IMG/VR virus record: IMGVR_UViG_3300033148_004880
Location: 1 to 48,970 of that record
DNA: 48,970 nucleotides
Direction: 5' to 3' (one strand)
Source: a virus
The position numbers and the translations under genes are program-made. A model generated the notes under the pieces. The model had not been told where the DNA came from and did not search any database. It saw only the letters and a list, made by a program, of their open reading frames with translations. Positions 30,901 through 38,877 of this stretch are shown here, one piece after another; within the stretch, counting starts at the first letter, position 1; each line of letters begins with the position of its first letter.

Positions 30901-31131
30901 AACGGCAGCAGGGCCAGTTACTGGCTTGGTGATAAATGGAGAAGGAGTTATCGGCTTTCCGACAGGGATTCCCAGCAGCTCCCTGGTCTTCATCTCCTCG
31001 GGGGTCGGCCTGGGAAGTAAAGGAGACGAAACCTTCCCAGGCACCTTCTCTTCTAAGCCCAACTGACTTAAAAGAGACCCTCGTGCTTCTTTTCGGGGAC
31101 CGAGATTTAGTTGTTCCAACAAGTCTGGCAT
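27949..31131 (-). CDS. Large internal virion / ejection protein, N-terminal part
   Basis: A 1060-residue protein. Flexible Pro/Lys/Glu-rich N-terminus, hydrophobic helical stretch about 80-215 (AEAIAHLGKGALGY; KTVLGTALELGMFKVIGE), then charged linkers with PEVAPPPAPKPP, a DASEIAKDVKMSEEVVAMAL helix-turn-helix-like piece, and two related LEMGGMQAFYKM / LEIGGFQAMYEA segments. The length and position after tail genes match podovirus internal or ejection proteins. The last residues are cut by a probable frameshift (see 26514-27923). GGAGAAG upstream of the ATG. Confidence 0.8.
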   Translation of the reverse strand: MPDLLEQLNLGPRKEARGSLLSQLGLEEKVPGKVSSPLLPRPTPEEMKTRELLGIPVGKPITPSPFITKPVTGPAAVPVDIAEAIAHLGKGALGYIPSKAEQFERLAVGTAAGLSPEELKAEAAKAGAWLGPGPETTVARSIGEALEPIFRAPQDIINVLTEPRTTADRMFLGFITEDEKADEPLFNISSDTAEKLDLWAKTVLGTALELGMFKVIGEVIRKVVPKKGAKPTVEDLKKVAEEVESKFPSEAEIRAKRLKEEKAPEIAPTAEELAELREYGTADSILERITPKPKAPIKKVSRIPRFKSPEEAIDFGSKATPEQVKRMERLRRDHIKKSEKLRAEDKADEAWPHAMAAQYLKEAIDASTGDLVRGKLKPTEPEVAAEPTPPKVEPVSGVVKSSEEGLVAPKVVKLREKVYDPATGEVLTDFRIKEGPGPHEIDVTLLKGTDLLKYGKYIPVGVWRTMKGKQVIQANWLIEGYNPKTGKWRWIDTATDRAEAQALLNKWKGYMRPEVTPPPEVAPEVAPPPAPKPPKISDQIRTLFNEGKDASEIAKDVKMSEEVVAMALTEMKLSKGRKTVTMKEVEAEAKKILKDSKDLNEVYTRMQELTSRYEENLDAGFADSFELNRYREWGDELMGKIIDTRRKADLVPEPDPEAPISMVTKEGVRETFIDPTDKGGFSSAKVAETYRKLNPEVGEVVENPNAPGQFVFRARPEVTLEMGGMQAFYKMISEAGRRLEERLVREFGKAKTFDEAAYITRSGEYLRRPEGGTHWGVDRHVFGDTAIPGQVARETGMLEAFRYEKGGPINVRAYTRLSEWQRDRLRKLSEEPGEMLMDIYDVKGDPLRVYTKEEMHTFFAHTSPPRSGVALEIGGFQAMYEALAGRLKRRAGEKLTPEVREVLDKGRIIKQRKVKGRIYPPVYEAQLEILKGCRKLDQTTFHRGFENPIRTFEDAGGQAFLDLTVHEYHAREFAIAKMIRKFRRDRKEISKGLKRKERERIMIHAVASEKGGMVKLKHMGYKEADLPKLSPKERAAYDALRARYEAWYTRLNRVRKVSLH

Positions 31132-31134
31132 TGA

Positions 31135-31890
31135 TTACTTCTCCAGTTCGTAAATCTGTCTCAGCACTTCCTCAATCGACGCCTCGTTATCCGTGGCAAC
31201 CCTCCGTACGTCAGCCATCGTGAGCTGCTTGCCGTTTTTGTCTAGCGGCAGTCTCACCTCAACAGTTTCCTTCTTATCAGGCCAGAACTTCCTCGCTGTT
31301 TCCATCCAGACGAACCCAACATTTCCTTCAGAGTTACGGTTAACGAAGTCCACAAGTCCCTTAACACCTTCATTCTTAGGGTTCATCCTGATCTTCGCGA
31401 TGTAGTCTGCTACAGTTCTCCCTTTAGTGAACTCGAATCTCCTCTCAGGAAGATCACTGACCTGGACTTCTCTACTGGGCACTCTCTCCGTGTAGCCTGC
31501 AGGTGGCTTGGTTCCCGCAGCGACCGGAAGGATGTCTTCGGTCTCTGGGTTCCTAAACCAATCCCCTTTGAAGGTGTCAACGGGAATTCTCTTAAGTTCT
31601 TTCCTTTGCTCGAACGTTAACGGTGGGGCAGGAAGAGGCCCGCTTACTTGCTCCATCTTGCCTGTCATGAGGTTCGTCCGAAATACTCTGCCGAACTCAT
31701 CCGGCCCGGAGACTCGCCATTGCTCACCAGGTTCTGCAGCCCCAAGCAGCTCAGTTTCCCGCCTTAACTTCTCAGCCGCCGCCTGACGATAGAGCATATC
31801 ATAAGCCTGACCGATAGTCGCGGCCTTCATTCTCTCGACGTCGGCTTGCTGACCCATAAGAGAATTAATCTGTTCAGGCGTCAATCCCAC
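31135..31890 (-). CDS. Internal virion-associated protein, unknown
   Basis: A 251-residue protein starting at GTG 31890, overlapping the upstream stop by 10 bp (coupled). Helical N-terminus (MGLTPEQINSLMGQQADVER), then beta segment GEQWRVSGPDEFGRVF and a charged C-terminal half. It sits between other presumed ejection proteins; no recognisable enzyme motif. Confidence 0.75.
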   Translation of the reverse strand: MGLTPEQINSLMGQQADVERMKAATIGQAYDMLYRQAAAEKLRRETELLGAAEPGEQWRVSGPDEFGRVFRTNLMTGKMEQVSGPLPAPPLTFEQRKELKRIPVDTFKGDWFRNPETEDILPVAAGTKPPAGYTERVPSREVQVSDLPERRFEFTKGRTVADYIAKIRMNPKNEGVKGLVDFVNRNSEGNVGFVWMETARKFWPDKKETVEVRLPLDKNGKQLTMADVRRVATDNEASIEEVLRQIYELEK

Positions 31891-32447
31891 CAGGTCGGCG
31901 GTAGTAAGTCTGTTGGCCTCGGTTGGGTAAAAGGGATGTTGGCACTTCGCCCGCCAGGCCCTCCGATTCCCAAGGATGGCTCTCTAGGCTGCGTCAGTGG
32001 TTCCCTGGTCTGTAGCGATTCTGGCGCTCCACCTGCAGCTTCCATACCTCCTATAGCCAAAGGTCCAAGTTCCCAAAAGTCCCTATCCGGAGTAACGTCA
32101 AAGGTAACCTTATCCTTGCCAATCTTCATTCCTAGGAGACCTGGCACTTTCTCCGGAGTTGGGCCGCCACGCATCAGGTCGATCATGGCTTGTGTAAGAG
32201 CACTTCGTCCAGCTTGGGCCTTCGTCGCGGCCTGAGCATACTTACGTGACTGACCAAGTCCGCTAGCTAGCCCACCAAGTTGGTGCTGCCAAGAAGTAGG
32301 ATCGGCAGCCGAGAAAGCCTGCGCTCCTTGACCCAACATCATTGAGATCAGGTTCCAATCTACACCTTCACCACCAGGCGTTACTTGTGGAGCAGGCCCC
32401 ATTGCCTGACCTCCCATAAGATTCATCAAGTCATAGTTAACTGGCAT
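31881..32447 (-). CDS. Small Gly/Ala/Gln-rich internal virion protein
   Basis: A 188-residue protein. Rich in Gly, Ala, Gln and Pro (GQGAQAFSAADPTSWQHQLG), disordered at both ends. AAGGAGG precedes the ATG. Proteins of this composition lie before ejection proteins in many podoviruses; role inferred only from context. Confidence 0.7.
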   Translation of the reverse strand: MPVNYDLMNLMGGQAMGPAPQVTPGGEGVDWNLISMMLGQGAQAFSAADPTSWQHQLGGLASGLGQSRKYAQAATKAQAGRSALTQAMIDLMRGGPTPEKVPGLLGMKIGKDKVTFDVTPDRDFWELGPLAIGGMEAAGGAPESLQTREPLTQPREPSLGIGGPGGRSANIPFTQPRPTDLLPPTWWD

Positions 32448-32457
32448 TTAAACCTCC

Positions 32458-33441
32458 TTAAAATAGTCCGCCTGCAATACCGAGGACGGCACCTATACCT
32501 GCACCGAGAGCAGGATTGCCAAAGGCCATTCCGGCCTGCGCTCCCATGGCCGCACCTGATAGAGCACCACTGAGAACAGATTGTGTCTTGCTCATCTTAC
32601 CAGTGTCCCTTGAAACGACCCCACCTCCAATGCTCGCTAACATCGCGGCACCATAGTTAGTCATCTCAAGGTCCCACTTGGCATCCATCTCGTCATACTC
32701 ATAGTTCTCACGAGTCTCTTCACCCTTGGCAACGATCTTAATTCGCTTAGTGTCAGCTACCAATCGGGCCACGTCGCCTTCGTATCCTACGCGTTGTAGA
32801 TGAGATTGAAACACGAGACTGACACCTGAAGTAATCATCTCGTTACGCTGACGCTCCGTCTCAATATACAACCGCTTGCCAAATTCGGTGAGATCACGCT
32901 CCTTCTTCGCATACAAATCCGCCTGACCGATGACGAACGAACTAGTCATTGCGGCACCGATATCTCGCATGCCGCTCTGTAGCTTCGTGACCATATCGTC
33001 GTAATCAGCGTCAAGTACGTCAGCATAAGCAGCAATATCGGCGTCGATTTTTGTAGTGCTAATAACATTGTCGTCGACTTGGTTCTTAACTGCTGTGGAG
33101 TATGACGCATAATCGGTTGCAACACTGATTGCATCGACAACTGTGTTGAAGGCTGTGACTGCCGCCTCCATCGCGGTAATGTCAGCGTCAGGATCGTAGG
33201 CAACTGCAGTAGTGTAAGGTGAGTTTCCAATCGCTGCGTCCATGTAGCTATCAGTGTCATCAAGCCACGTGGAGTGCTTGGTTTCCATGTAGGCAGGGTA
33301 GCTAACCTTACCACTTCCACCACCGCCACCACTTCCACCACCGCCTTTACACTCGGTGACAGGACCGACGTAGTCGAACGACTCTTCATCAGTCACCTCA
33401 AGCGTCCGTATGTTAATAACGACTTTAGTATAAACTCTCAT
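32458..33441 (-). CDS. Internal virion protein with Gly-rich linker and hydrophobic C-terminus
   Basis: A 327-residue protein. MRVYTKVVINIRTLEVTDEE start, GGGGSGGGGGSG linker (33-44), long helical middle with repeated TTK/DAD segments, and C-terminal SGALSGAAMGAQAGMAFG-type glycine-zipper helices that could insert in membranes. This layout is frequent in podovirus internal proteins that form the ejection channel. GAGGAACC upstream; a palindrome copy (33450-33474) lies directly before it. Confidence 0.75.
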   Translation of the reverse strand: MRVYTKVVINIRTLEVTDEESFDYVGPVTECKGGGGSGGGGGSGKVSYPAYMETKHSTWLDDTDSYMDAAIGNSPYTTAVAYDPDADITAMEAAVTAFNTVVDAISVATDYASYSTAVKNQVDDNVISTTKIDADIAAYADVLDADYDDMVTKLQSGMRDIGAAMTSSFVIGQADLYAKKERDLTEFGKRLYIETERQRNEMITSGVSLVFQSHLQRVGYEGDVARLVADTKRIKIVAKGEETRENYEYDEMDAKWDLEMTNYGAAMLASIGGGVVSRDTGKMSKTQSVLSGALSGAAMGAQAGMAFGNPALGAGIGAVLGIAGGLF

Positions 33442-33449
33442 TTGGTTCC

Positions 33450-33474
33450 TCTACGTTCATTTTATGAACAAAGT
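33450..33474. repeat. Dispersed 25-bp palindrome, copy 9
   Basis: Arms TCTACGTTCA and TGAACAAAGT around TTTTA. On the minus strand it is followed by GAGGAACC and the ATG at 33441. Confidence 0.85.
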
Positions 33475-33477
33475 TGA

Positions 33478-33906
33478 TTAAATTGGCCAGGTCAGAAACA
33501 CGTACCGAGCCTCGCCGTTCATTAGCTTCGTCAGGCCTACAATCATAGGCACGTCAGAGTAGGCAATGGCTCTATTGCATCCCTTACCTCTACCATAGTC
33601 CAGCAACGCTTTCAGGCCTTCTGTCCATGTGCTCTCATGGGTCTCACCTATCGCCCACAGACAATAAATAAGCAGGTCACGCGTGCCATCGATATCGTCC
33701 TCGACTATTCTTGTAAGAACAGCTCCATCTACAACAGTCTTGTCTCCACGTCGGTAACTAACCCACGCTTGCACTCTACCACTGAGAAGCCCGGCCAGAA
33801 TTCTTTGCGACCTGCCTGGTATTCCTAACGGCAGTGTGCTTTCGATCCCTTCCTTGATGTCCTCCCAATATCGAGGAACCTGGTCAGGCATAAGCAACAG
33901 TAACAT
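33478..33906 (-). CDS. GNAT-fold-like phage protein
   Basis: A 142-residue protein. Pattern of strand (AWVSYRRGD), strand (GAVLTRIVEDD), helix (WTEGLKALLDYGRGKGCNR) and strand (AIAYSDVP), ending RYVFLTWPI, reads like a degenerate GNAT acetyltransferase fold without a convincing acetyl-CoA loop. Such proteins accompany tail/internal genes in podoviruses. Probably structural or an assembly factor. Confidence 0.65.
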   Translation of the reverse strand: MLLLLMPDQVPRYWEDIKEGIESTLPLGIPGRSQRILAGLLSGRVQAWVSYRRGDKTVVDGAVLTRIVEDDIDGTRDLLIYCLWAIGETHESTWTEGLKALLDYGRGKGCNRAIAYSDVPMIVGLTKLMNGEARYVFLTWPI

Positions 33907-33915
33907 AACGTCTCC

Positions 33916-35259
33916 TTATGTTGTACCATACACTCCTCTAATCGTCTGCTTGTCGACAAGCTTGACTCGCATCTTGATGTAGTCGATGTTTGCCGTGCTG
34001 TCAACGTAGGTTGCTCCCTTCAGTTTCACTCTAAACTCCGTGGCCGTGACGATTGGCGAAACAGTTCCCTTCGGGCTCAGCTGTGCATAGTCCAACGAGT
34101 TGAATGAGTCACGATCGGATTGGTAGTCAGAACGCCAATCCACTTTGGCCTGAAGAATGTCTCCAGCAGCGTTGTAGTAGTTAGCTCCGAACTCCAAGGT
34201 TTCAAGAGTCTTCAAACTGCGCTGCCCAAAGTCCAAGGTATCTGTGGTAAGCCTGATCTCCTTGTCGCCTCCGTCCTTGAAGAACCCTGCCAAGGTTCCC
34301 CTATAAGTACCGACGGAAGTACAGTATTGGTCAGTAGAATAAAGCCCGTACTCCGTGAGCACATAACCGGCGGAACCATCGGAGATATACAATCGCTTGC
34401 GGTCTGCACAGTACGACAACTTAACGATCCCACTTAAGTCCTCCAAGAATTCCTTGTAGCCTAGCTTCGTTGGCTTATAATCAGTGCTACACATCCAGAG
34501 CTGGTCGCGAGTGTCTATCCAGAAATGAATATTATCACTTCCATCCATCATCGAGCCTTGCCCGATACCTTGTCCACTAATGTGACGCATCGCGTAGGTC
34601 GACACTGGCTGCGACTTCGGCTCGAGCAAGGCTATCCCACCGTCTCCATAAGCCATGACTCCACCGCCGAGTTTCCGCACACGAAACACTTGACCTTGTC
34701 CCCACTCACCCCAAGGCATATGTCGATAGCCTGAAGTTCTGTTGAATCTCTTTGGTCCTCCGGGCGTAACCGCAACTTCACCCATACGGAAGTCGAACTT
34801 CCCAATCTCACTCCAGGCAACGGTATTGTAGGCCATGTTTGCGAAGCTTGCGTCGTCCCCGTGCTTAATGCCTCCAACGACTAGTTGCCCATTGAAGTTC
34901 GTGGCGCACGCATAAACCGGCGAGTTGGTACTCGGCAACGCACTCACCGTGTCCGTGCCAACAGTCTTTTCCCAAGCGTCCACAGTGATAACGTTGCCCG
35001 AACGAGCATACGTAGTAACCACATAAAACATGTTGAAATCTGCGACCGTGATGAACTTAATATTAGCCACAGCGCCAAGACTTTGAACTTCAGCAGTCTG
35101 CCAAACATTGTCAGTATCACAATAAGCCTCGTAAAGATAAAGGTTAGTCGTTCCATCCTTGATCGCAAAGATCAGGGTGTAGTATTCGAGAAAGAAAACT
35201 TGTGGCCAGGGCCACGTTGTGACACTCCAAACTCCAGTTCCTTGTATTGCATCTGCCAT
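33916..35259 (-). CDS. Beta-propeller tail protein (nozzle or hub-like)
   Basis: A 447-residue protein, almost entirely beta, with regularly spaced aromatic/Gly motifs (NGQLVVGGIKHGDD; GGGVMAYGDGGIALL; NIHFWIDTRDQLWMC; KRLYISDGSAGYVL), typical of a beta propeller. Podovirus tail nozzle or tubular proteins have this form. GGTGAAC precedes the ATG. It directly follows the 681-residue Ig-propeller gene in the operon. Tail role is inferred from fold and context. Confidence 0.75.
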   Translation of the reverse strand: MADAIQGTGVWSVTTWPWPQVFFLEYYTLIFAIKDGTTNLYLYEAYCDTDNVWQTAEVQSLGAVANIKFITVADFNMFYVVTTYARSGNVITVDAWEKTVGTDTVSALPSTNSPVYACATNFNGQLVVGGIKHGDDASFANMAYNTVAWSEIGKFDFRMGEVAVTPGGPKRFNRTSGYRHMPWGEWGQGQVFRVRKLGGGVMAYGDGGIALLEPKSQPVSTYAMRHISGQGIGQGSMMDGSDNIHFWIDTRDQLWMCSTDYKPTKLGYKEFLEDLSGIVKLSYCADRKRLYISDGSAGYVLTEYGLYSTDQYCTSVGTYRGTLAGFFKDGGDKEIRLTTDTLDFGQRSLKTLETLEFGANYYNAAGDILQAKVDWRSDYQSDRDSFNSLDYAQLSPKGTVSPIVTATEFRVKLKGATYVDSTANIDYIKMRVKLVDKQTIRGVYGTT

Positions 35260-35266
35260 TGTTCAC

Positions 35267-37312
35267 CTAATAGGTATTACAATAAAATCTCTGTGAATAA
35301 ACGCCGAAGTCGTAGCTCCCTCCAACGTAGTAGAAGCCACACACGGCGGCAGCCACCGAATCGGAGCAACGAACGACCTGTAAGTCCGATCCGTAGGGAC
35401 GCCTATTGGATCGTCGATAGGTCATATTACGTATGGCGTAATCACCCCAAGTGTCAATCAGAACCGTATGAAAGTTATAATGAATAGAGTAAGGATAAAC
35501 GATGAAGAAGCAATCTTCTTGCATATTCACAATCGAAGGATGAGCAAAGTAAGAAGTCATTGCCCGAGTAGCTTCAAGAGTTAAAGTGCCATTGTCTTCG
35601 TCCCGAGAATAAACCTGTAAGTATCCCCCATTCAAAATAGCTTCCCATGCAAGAACGTAACCTATATTATCGTAAGATATCTTAACGACGTCTGCCGCCA
35701 TTGCTCCATCGGCAGAGAAGGTCACAGAGTCTACCAAGGTCGCGGAGGTATGGACAGTCCACGTTTGAATCTTTCCCTCATGAGAGTCGTAACCTACGAA
35801 CGCCAACGCCGTGTCATGAGCGTAATCACCTCCCACGTAGCACATAGAGATGCTACGCAATCTAGTATCATGAAACTGCTCCGTAAACGAGTTGCCGTCT
35901 TCGAAGTTGGTATCGATCGCTCCGGCAGCGTCCACACTGGCGCCAGTAAGATAACCGGAATCAGCTCGTGAATAAGCGACGCAATAAAGGCCTCCACCTA
36001 CAGAGATGAAGTCCAAGGTCTTAACTTCAGCGTTGTAAAACTGTGCACTCTCAACCTGCGCCCCAATCGCGCCGGTGCCGGTTTGTATTGAGTGTGTCAC
36101 TATACGTCCGTCACCACCACCGAAAGCTATCGCAACCATACCACCGAAGACGTGAACGATCCTAGGAGAGACGACCGTGGCGCCACCCGCGAAGGTAGCG
36201 CTATCAATAACATCGCTTATCTCACCCGTCGTCAAGTTAATAGTAAACGTCCGCAGCACTCCTCCATAGCCGTGAACTGAAGCGAATAGATCGTCAGAGA
36301 TTTGGCATATATCAGAACCGTAGCTTGCCACGTAAGTGCCATGAGTAGCCAAACTTTGGCCCCCGTAAATGGGATCACATGAAAGCATGAAGTCCTTCGA
36401 CACTTCATTACCACAAGCATCCGTGGCCTTTACCGTAACTATTTCATCCTCCGATGTATAAGGAGGACTAAGCACAGTGTCAAGGTCAGACGTCGGTGAC
36501 GTTTGGATCGTCCAGCCTGTAGCACTGCCAACGAATTCCCACACGATGTCAGGCACACCTTTCTCCACTGTCAGGTCCATCGACGACGCTATCTTTGTAT
36601 GCTGCTCCGCGATGTAGCTGAAGTCCGGAGACCAGCACCAACTAACAGAGGCTGCACATAGATCCTCCACAGTAACCGCTCCACACGACACTCCAGAGGC
36701 TCCATGCAGTCGATTTCTGCGGCTGTTAGTAGCAACGTAGTCCAAAGTGAGACCAGTTCCGCTGACAGTCCAATCGAACGGTGGACAACCACCATCAATA
36801 AAGAGCACAACTTCGCCTGGCCAAGGGTAGTCCCTTATCTCTGCTAGGGCCGTTTGTATAGCGAGTGCCAGAGGAACATCTTCACAGCACGTCGCAGCAC
36901 CGTTCCAAGGAACGTCAATCGTAACCTCAAGCCCGTTAGCATCAGTCACAGTAACGACCGTATCCTGACCTTCGTCGGCACCTGACTCAAGAGTGTTATA
37001 ACGTGCGCTGGTCGTAGCACTACTGAACGTAGCCCAAGCATTGTCCGATGTCCAAGTAAAATCCGGACAACCACCTTCGACATAAAGCACGACCGCGCCA
37101 CTGCGACCAATTGAGTAAACGTTTAGTGGGCTGCTGATGAAGTAGTGCCCGGTCTCCTCACCACAAGGGTAGTCCTGAATCATTTCCTCATTCTGAGGTT
37201 CGCCAGAGCCATCCCTCGTCATAGCGGAAGGGGTATTAGTCCGCGGAACCGGATCGGTTTCACTACCTCCAACAGGAAACATAGCAGTAGGTATTCTGGT
37301 TCTACTAACCAT
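35267..37312 (-). CDS. Tail protein with Ig-like repeats and C-terminal propeller
   Basis: A 681-residue protein. Residues about 65-330 hold three Ig-like/BID-type repeats, each with GGCPDFTWT- or GGCPPFDWT-like openings, paired cysteines and VTVTDANGLEVTI or VTVKATDACGNEVS. The C-terminal 330 residues are strand repeats with Gly-aromatic turns (propeller-like). This combination suggests a surface-exposed, glycan-binding adhesin or tail spike-like protein. Start overlaps the upstream stop by one base (TGATG). Confidence 0.75.
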   Translation of the reverse strand: MVSRTRIPTAMFPVGGSETDPVPRTNTPSAMTRDGSGEPQNEEMIQDYPCGEETGHYFISSPLNVYSIGRSGAVVLYVEGGCPDFTWTSDNAWATFSSATTSARYNTLESGADEGQDTVVTVTDANGLEVTIDVPWNGAATCCEDVPLALAIQTALAEIRDYPWPGEVVLFIDGGCPPFDWTVSGTGLTLDYVATNSRRNRLHGASGVSCGAVTVEDLCAASVSWCWSPDFSYIAEQHTKIASSMDLTVEKGVPDIVWEFVGSATGWTIQTSPTSDLDTVLSPPYTSEDEIVTVKATDACGNEVSKDFMLSCDPIYGGQSLATHGTYVASYGSDICQISDDLFASVHGYGGVLRTFTINLTTGEISDVIDSATFAGGATVVSPRIVHVFGGMVAIAFGGGDGRIVTHSIQTGTGAIGAQVESAQFYNAEVKTLDFISVGGGLYCVAYSRADSGYLTGASVDAAGAIDTNFEDGNSFTEQFHDTRLRSISMCYVGGDYAHDTALAFVGYDSHEGKIQTWTVHTSATLVDSVTFSADGAMAADVVKISYDNIGYVLAWEAILNGGYLQVYSRDEDNGTLTLEATRAMTSYFAHPSIVNMQEDCFFIVYPYSIHYNFHTVLIDTWGDYAIRNMTYRRSNRRPYGSDLQVVRCSDSVAAAVCGFYYVGGSYDFGVYSQRFYCNTY

Positions 37313-37737
37313 CAGGTCACCACAATGTAATCATTAAGAAGTGTATCAGCATCCGAATCTAAGTAGCCTGTCTTCGTAAGCTTAAGTGTGTGCCCACCGA
37401 CAGCCACATCATCGACATCAAGCTCACCGTTAGCGTCAGTCGTGCCCTTGTTTACACCGTCAATCCAAACAGTAACAGTCTGAAGCTCGGAAGCGTCGAT
37501 GTAATCAGTAACATGAATAGTAATATCTCGTGTCGCGCCAGCAGCCGCCCACTTACCAAGCCCGCCCCATGAGTACGAGGTATTCAGATCGTTGACCGCC
37601 TTGTGAACCTCGAGTCCAGCCTCCGTCGGCATTAGATTATGGCACTCCACAAGGGCTTGCTCGTTGCGTGAATTGGAAAAGTGCTTACGCAGCCCACTGC
37701 GGAGGCCTCTGTCGAATGTGAACTCGAATTCCTTCAC
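37312..37737 (-). CDS. Tail-associated protein with PEGA/carboxypeptidase-regulatory-like domain
   Basis: A 141-residue protein starting at GTG 37737. The N-terminal half (MKEFEFTFDRGLRSGLRKHF) resembles tail-component N-termini; the C-terminal VTVWIDGVNKGTTDANGELD to GGHTLKLTKTGY is a PEGA-like beta-sandwich, often a carbohydrate or protein-binding display module. Coupled to the following gene. Confidence 0.75.
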   Translation of the reverse strand: MKEFEFTFDRGLRSGLRKHFSNSRNEQALVECHNLMPTEAGLEVHKAVNDLNTSYSWGGLGKWAAAGATRDITIHVTDYIDASELQTVTVWIDGVNKGTTDANGELDVDDVAVGGHTLKLTKTGYLDSDADTLLNDYIVVT

Positions 37738-37739
37738 AG

Positions 37740-37907
37740 TTAACCTCTCCGCTTATCAGCCCACTCACCGAGGCCAGTCGGTTCCGGTTTCTTCCTCGGA
37801 CACGGCTCGCCCGCCTGCTGTCGTCGACCAACGCTTACGTTCTGCTTCTGGAACGATCCCTTGTAAGGGCCCGTCCCATCACGTTTACCTCGTCTGTTCT
37901 GTCCCAT
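37740..37907 (-). CDS. 55-residue basic phage protein (shares GE-W/F-KR end)
   Basis: A short frame: MGQNRRGKRDGTGPYKGSFQ, then GRRQQAGEPCPRKKPEPTGL and a final GEWADKRRG. The DGTGPYKGSF and RRQxAGEPCP pieces recur in small phage proteins. The ATG overlaps the upstream stop (TAATG). The end resembles the GEFxEKR tails of the two genes upstream. Confidence 0.8.
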   Translation of the reverse strand: MGQNRRGKRDGTGPYKGSFQKQNVSVGRRQQAGEPCPRKKPEPTGLGEWADKRRG

Positions 37908-38125
37908 TACAGTTTGCTCCTTTTCTCCCAGAACTCACCCATTGGTGCTGAGTGATGGAATCCTCTAAGTGTTTGAGCCAACCTAGCTCGCTTGCCCAAC
38001 TTCCCTTTAGCTTTAGCAGCCTTCGCCAATTTCTTGGCCGGAATCTTCTCACCTTGCGGGACGCCAAGCTGCCTATGCAATGCTCCAGGATGCTTGATTG
38101 CTCCTGCGATCCATTTTTTAGCCAT
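37907..38125 (-). CDS. 72-residue basic phage protein with HHSAPMGEFWEKR tail
   Basis: The ATG at 38125 is chosen because GGAGGAG lies 7 bp before it. MAKKWIAGAIKHPGALHRQL and GKLGKRARLAQTLRG are typical of a widespread small phage protein. It ends with HHSAPMGEFWEKRSKL, almost the same tail as its neighbour (HHSAPLGEFIEKRRSL). Very basic; likely DNA- or capsid-associated. Start overlaps the upstream stop. Confidence 0.85.
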   Translation of the reverse strand: MAKKWIAGAIKHPGALHRQLGVPQGEKIPAKKLAKAAKAKGKLGKRARLAQTLRGFHHSAPMGEFWEKRSKL

Positions 38126-38382
38126 TACAAACTCCTCCGCTTCTCGATAAATTCTCCTAACGGTGCCGAGTGATGCTCGGCAGGTCTCCAATGAGACTTC
38201 TTGACTGCCTTGTCCCTTCCTAGCCGCCCCATAGCAATCTCGTAACACCTACTCATAGAATAACTGGGATTGTCTCGCTTTATCGAGGTAGCCACATCGT
38301 GGAACTTCTCAGTATGAATCCCCTTCCCGTCCGGCGGTGTCACTCCCTTCCTCCTGTAGATCTCCCTAATCCTCTTCGACAT
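38125..38382 (-). CDS. 85-residue basic phage protein with HHSAPLGEFIEKR tail
   Basis: The start at ATG 38382 (MSKRIREIYRRKGVTPPDGK) is preferred to an upstream TTG because GAGGGAGG lies just before it. GIHTEKFHDVATSIKRDN and CYEIAMGRLG are hallmarks of a common small phage family. The C-terminal tail HHSAPLGEFIEKRRSL is shared with the next gene. Overlaps the upstream gene by 17 bp. Confidence 0.85.
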   Translation of the reverse strand: MSKRIREIYRRKGVTPPDGKGIHTEKFHDVATSIKRDNPSYSMSRCYEIAMGRLGRDKAVKKSHWRPAEHHSAPLGEFIEKRRSL

Positions 38383-38875
38383 CCCTACCTCCCTCAATCA
38401 ACGCTTCGAATTGATCAACTAGAAACTTGGTGCTGGCCAAATCCTTCGTCCCAATCTGATAAAGAAGGCCTACCTTAACACCAAGCGAGCCCTTTTCACT
38501 ATCGTCGATCACTCGAACATCAAGTGAATCACCTTCTAAGACAGGAAAGTCAATCTTCTGAACTGACGCCCGTGGTCGAAGCCGAAAGCTCTTGGTAACC
38601 TTGTCGTCACCAGAAGTCAGTTCGGCAATCATGCGAGCATCCTTACCACATCTGTTAGCCTTTAGGGCGGCGTGTGTTATAACACCCTCCACAGGGAAAA
38701 TAGCTCTCAAGACATTAGGATCTTCCTTTGAGTCACTACAATAGCCGAAGATCGGCGAGGCCGGGATTAGCCCAATAATAGTCTTATGAAGCCTGCGACT
38801 GAAGCGCTGAAGAATACGCTCGACATGCTTGAATTTCTGCTCGACAGTGTCACCCTTGATAGTAATTAAGCTCAT
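38366..38875 (-). CDS. Structural protein, unknown
   Basis: A 169-residue protein. Helical start (EQKFKHVERILQRFSRRLHK), then beta-rich body with VEGVITHAALKANRCGK and LEGDSLDVRVIDD, an acidic terminus. Located between a putative adaptor and the small basic genes, so probably a tail or head-completion protein. Confidence 0.7.
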   Translation of the reverse strand: MSLITIKGDTVEQKFKHVERILQRFSRRLHKTIIGLIPASPIFGYCSDSKEDPNVLRAIFPVEGVITHAALKANRCGKDARMIAELTSGDDKVTKSFRLRPRASVQKIDFPVLEGDSLDVRVIDDSEKGSLGVKVGLLYQIGTKDLASTKFLVDQFEALIEGGRDVEED

Positions 38876-38877
38876 GA

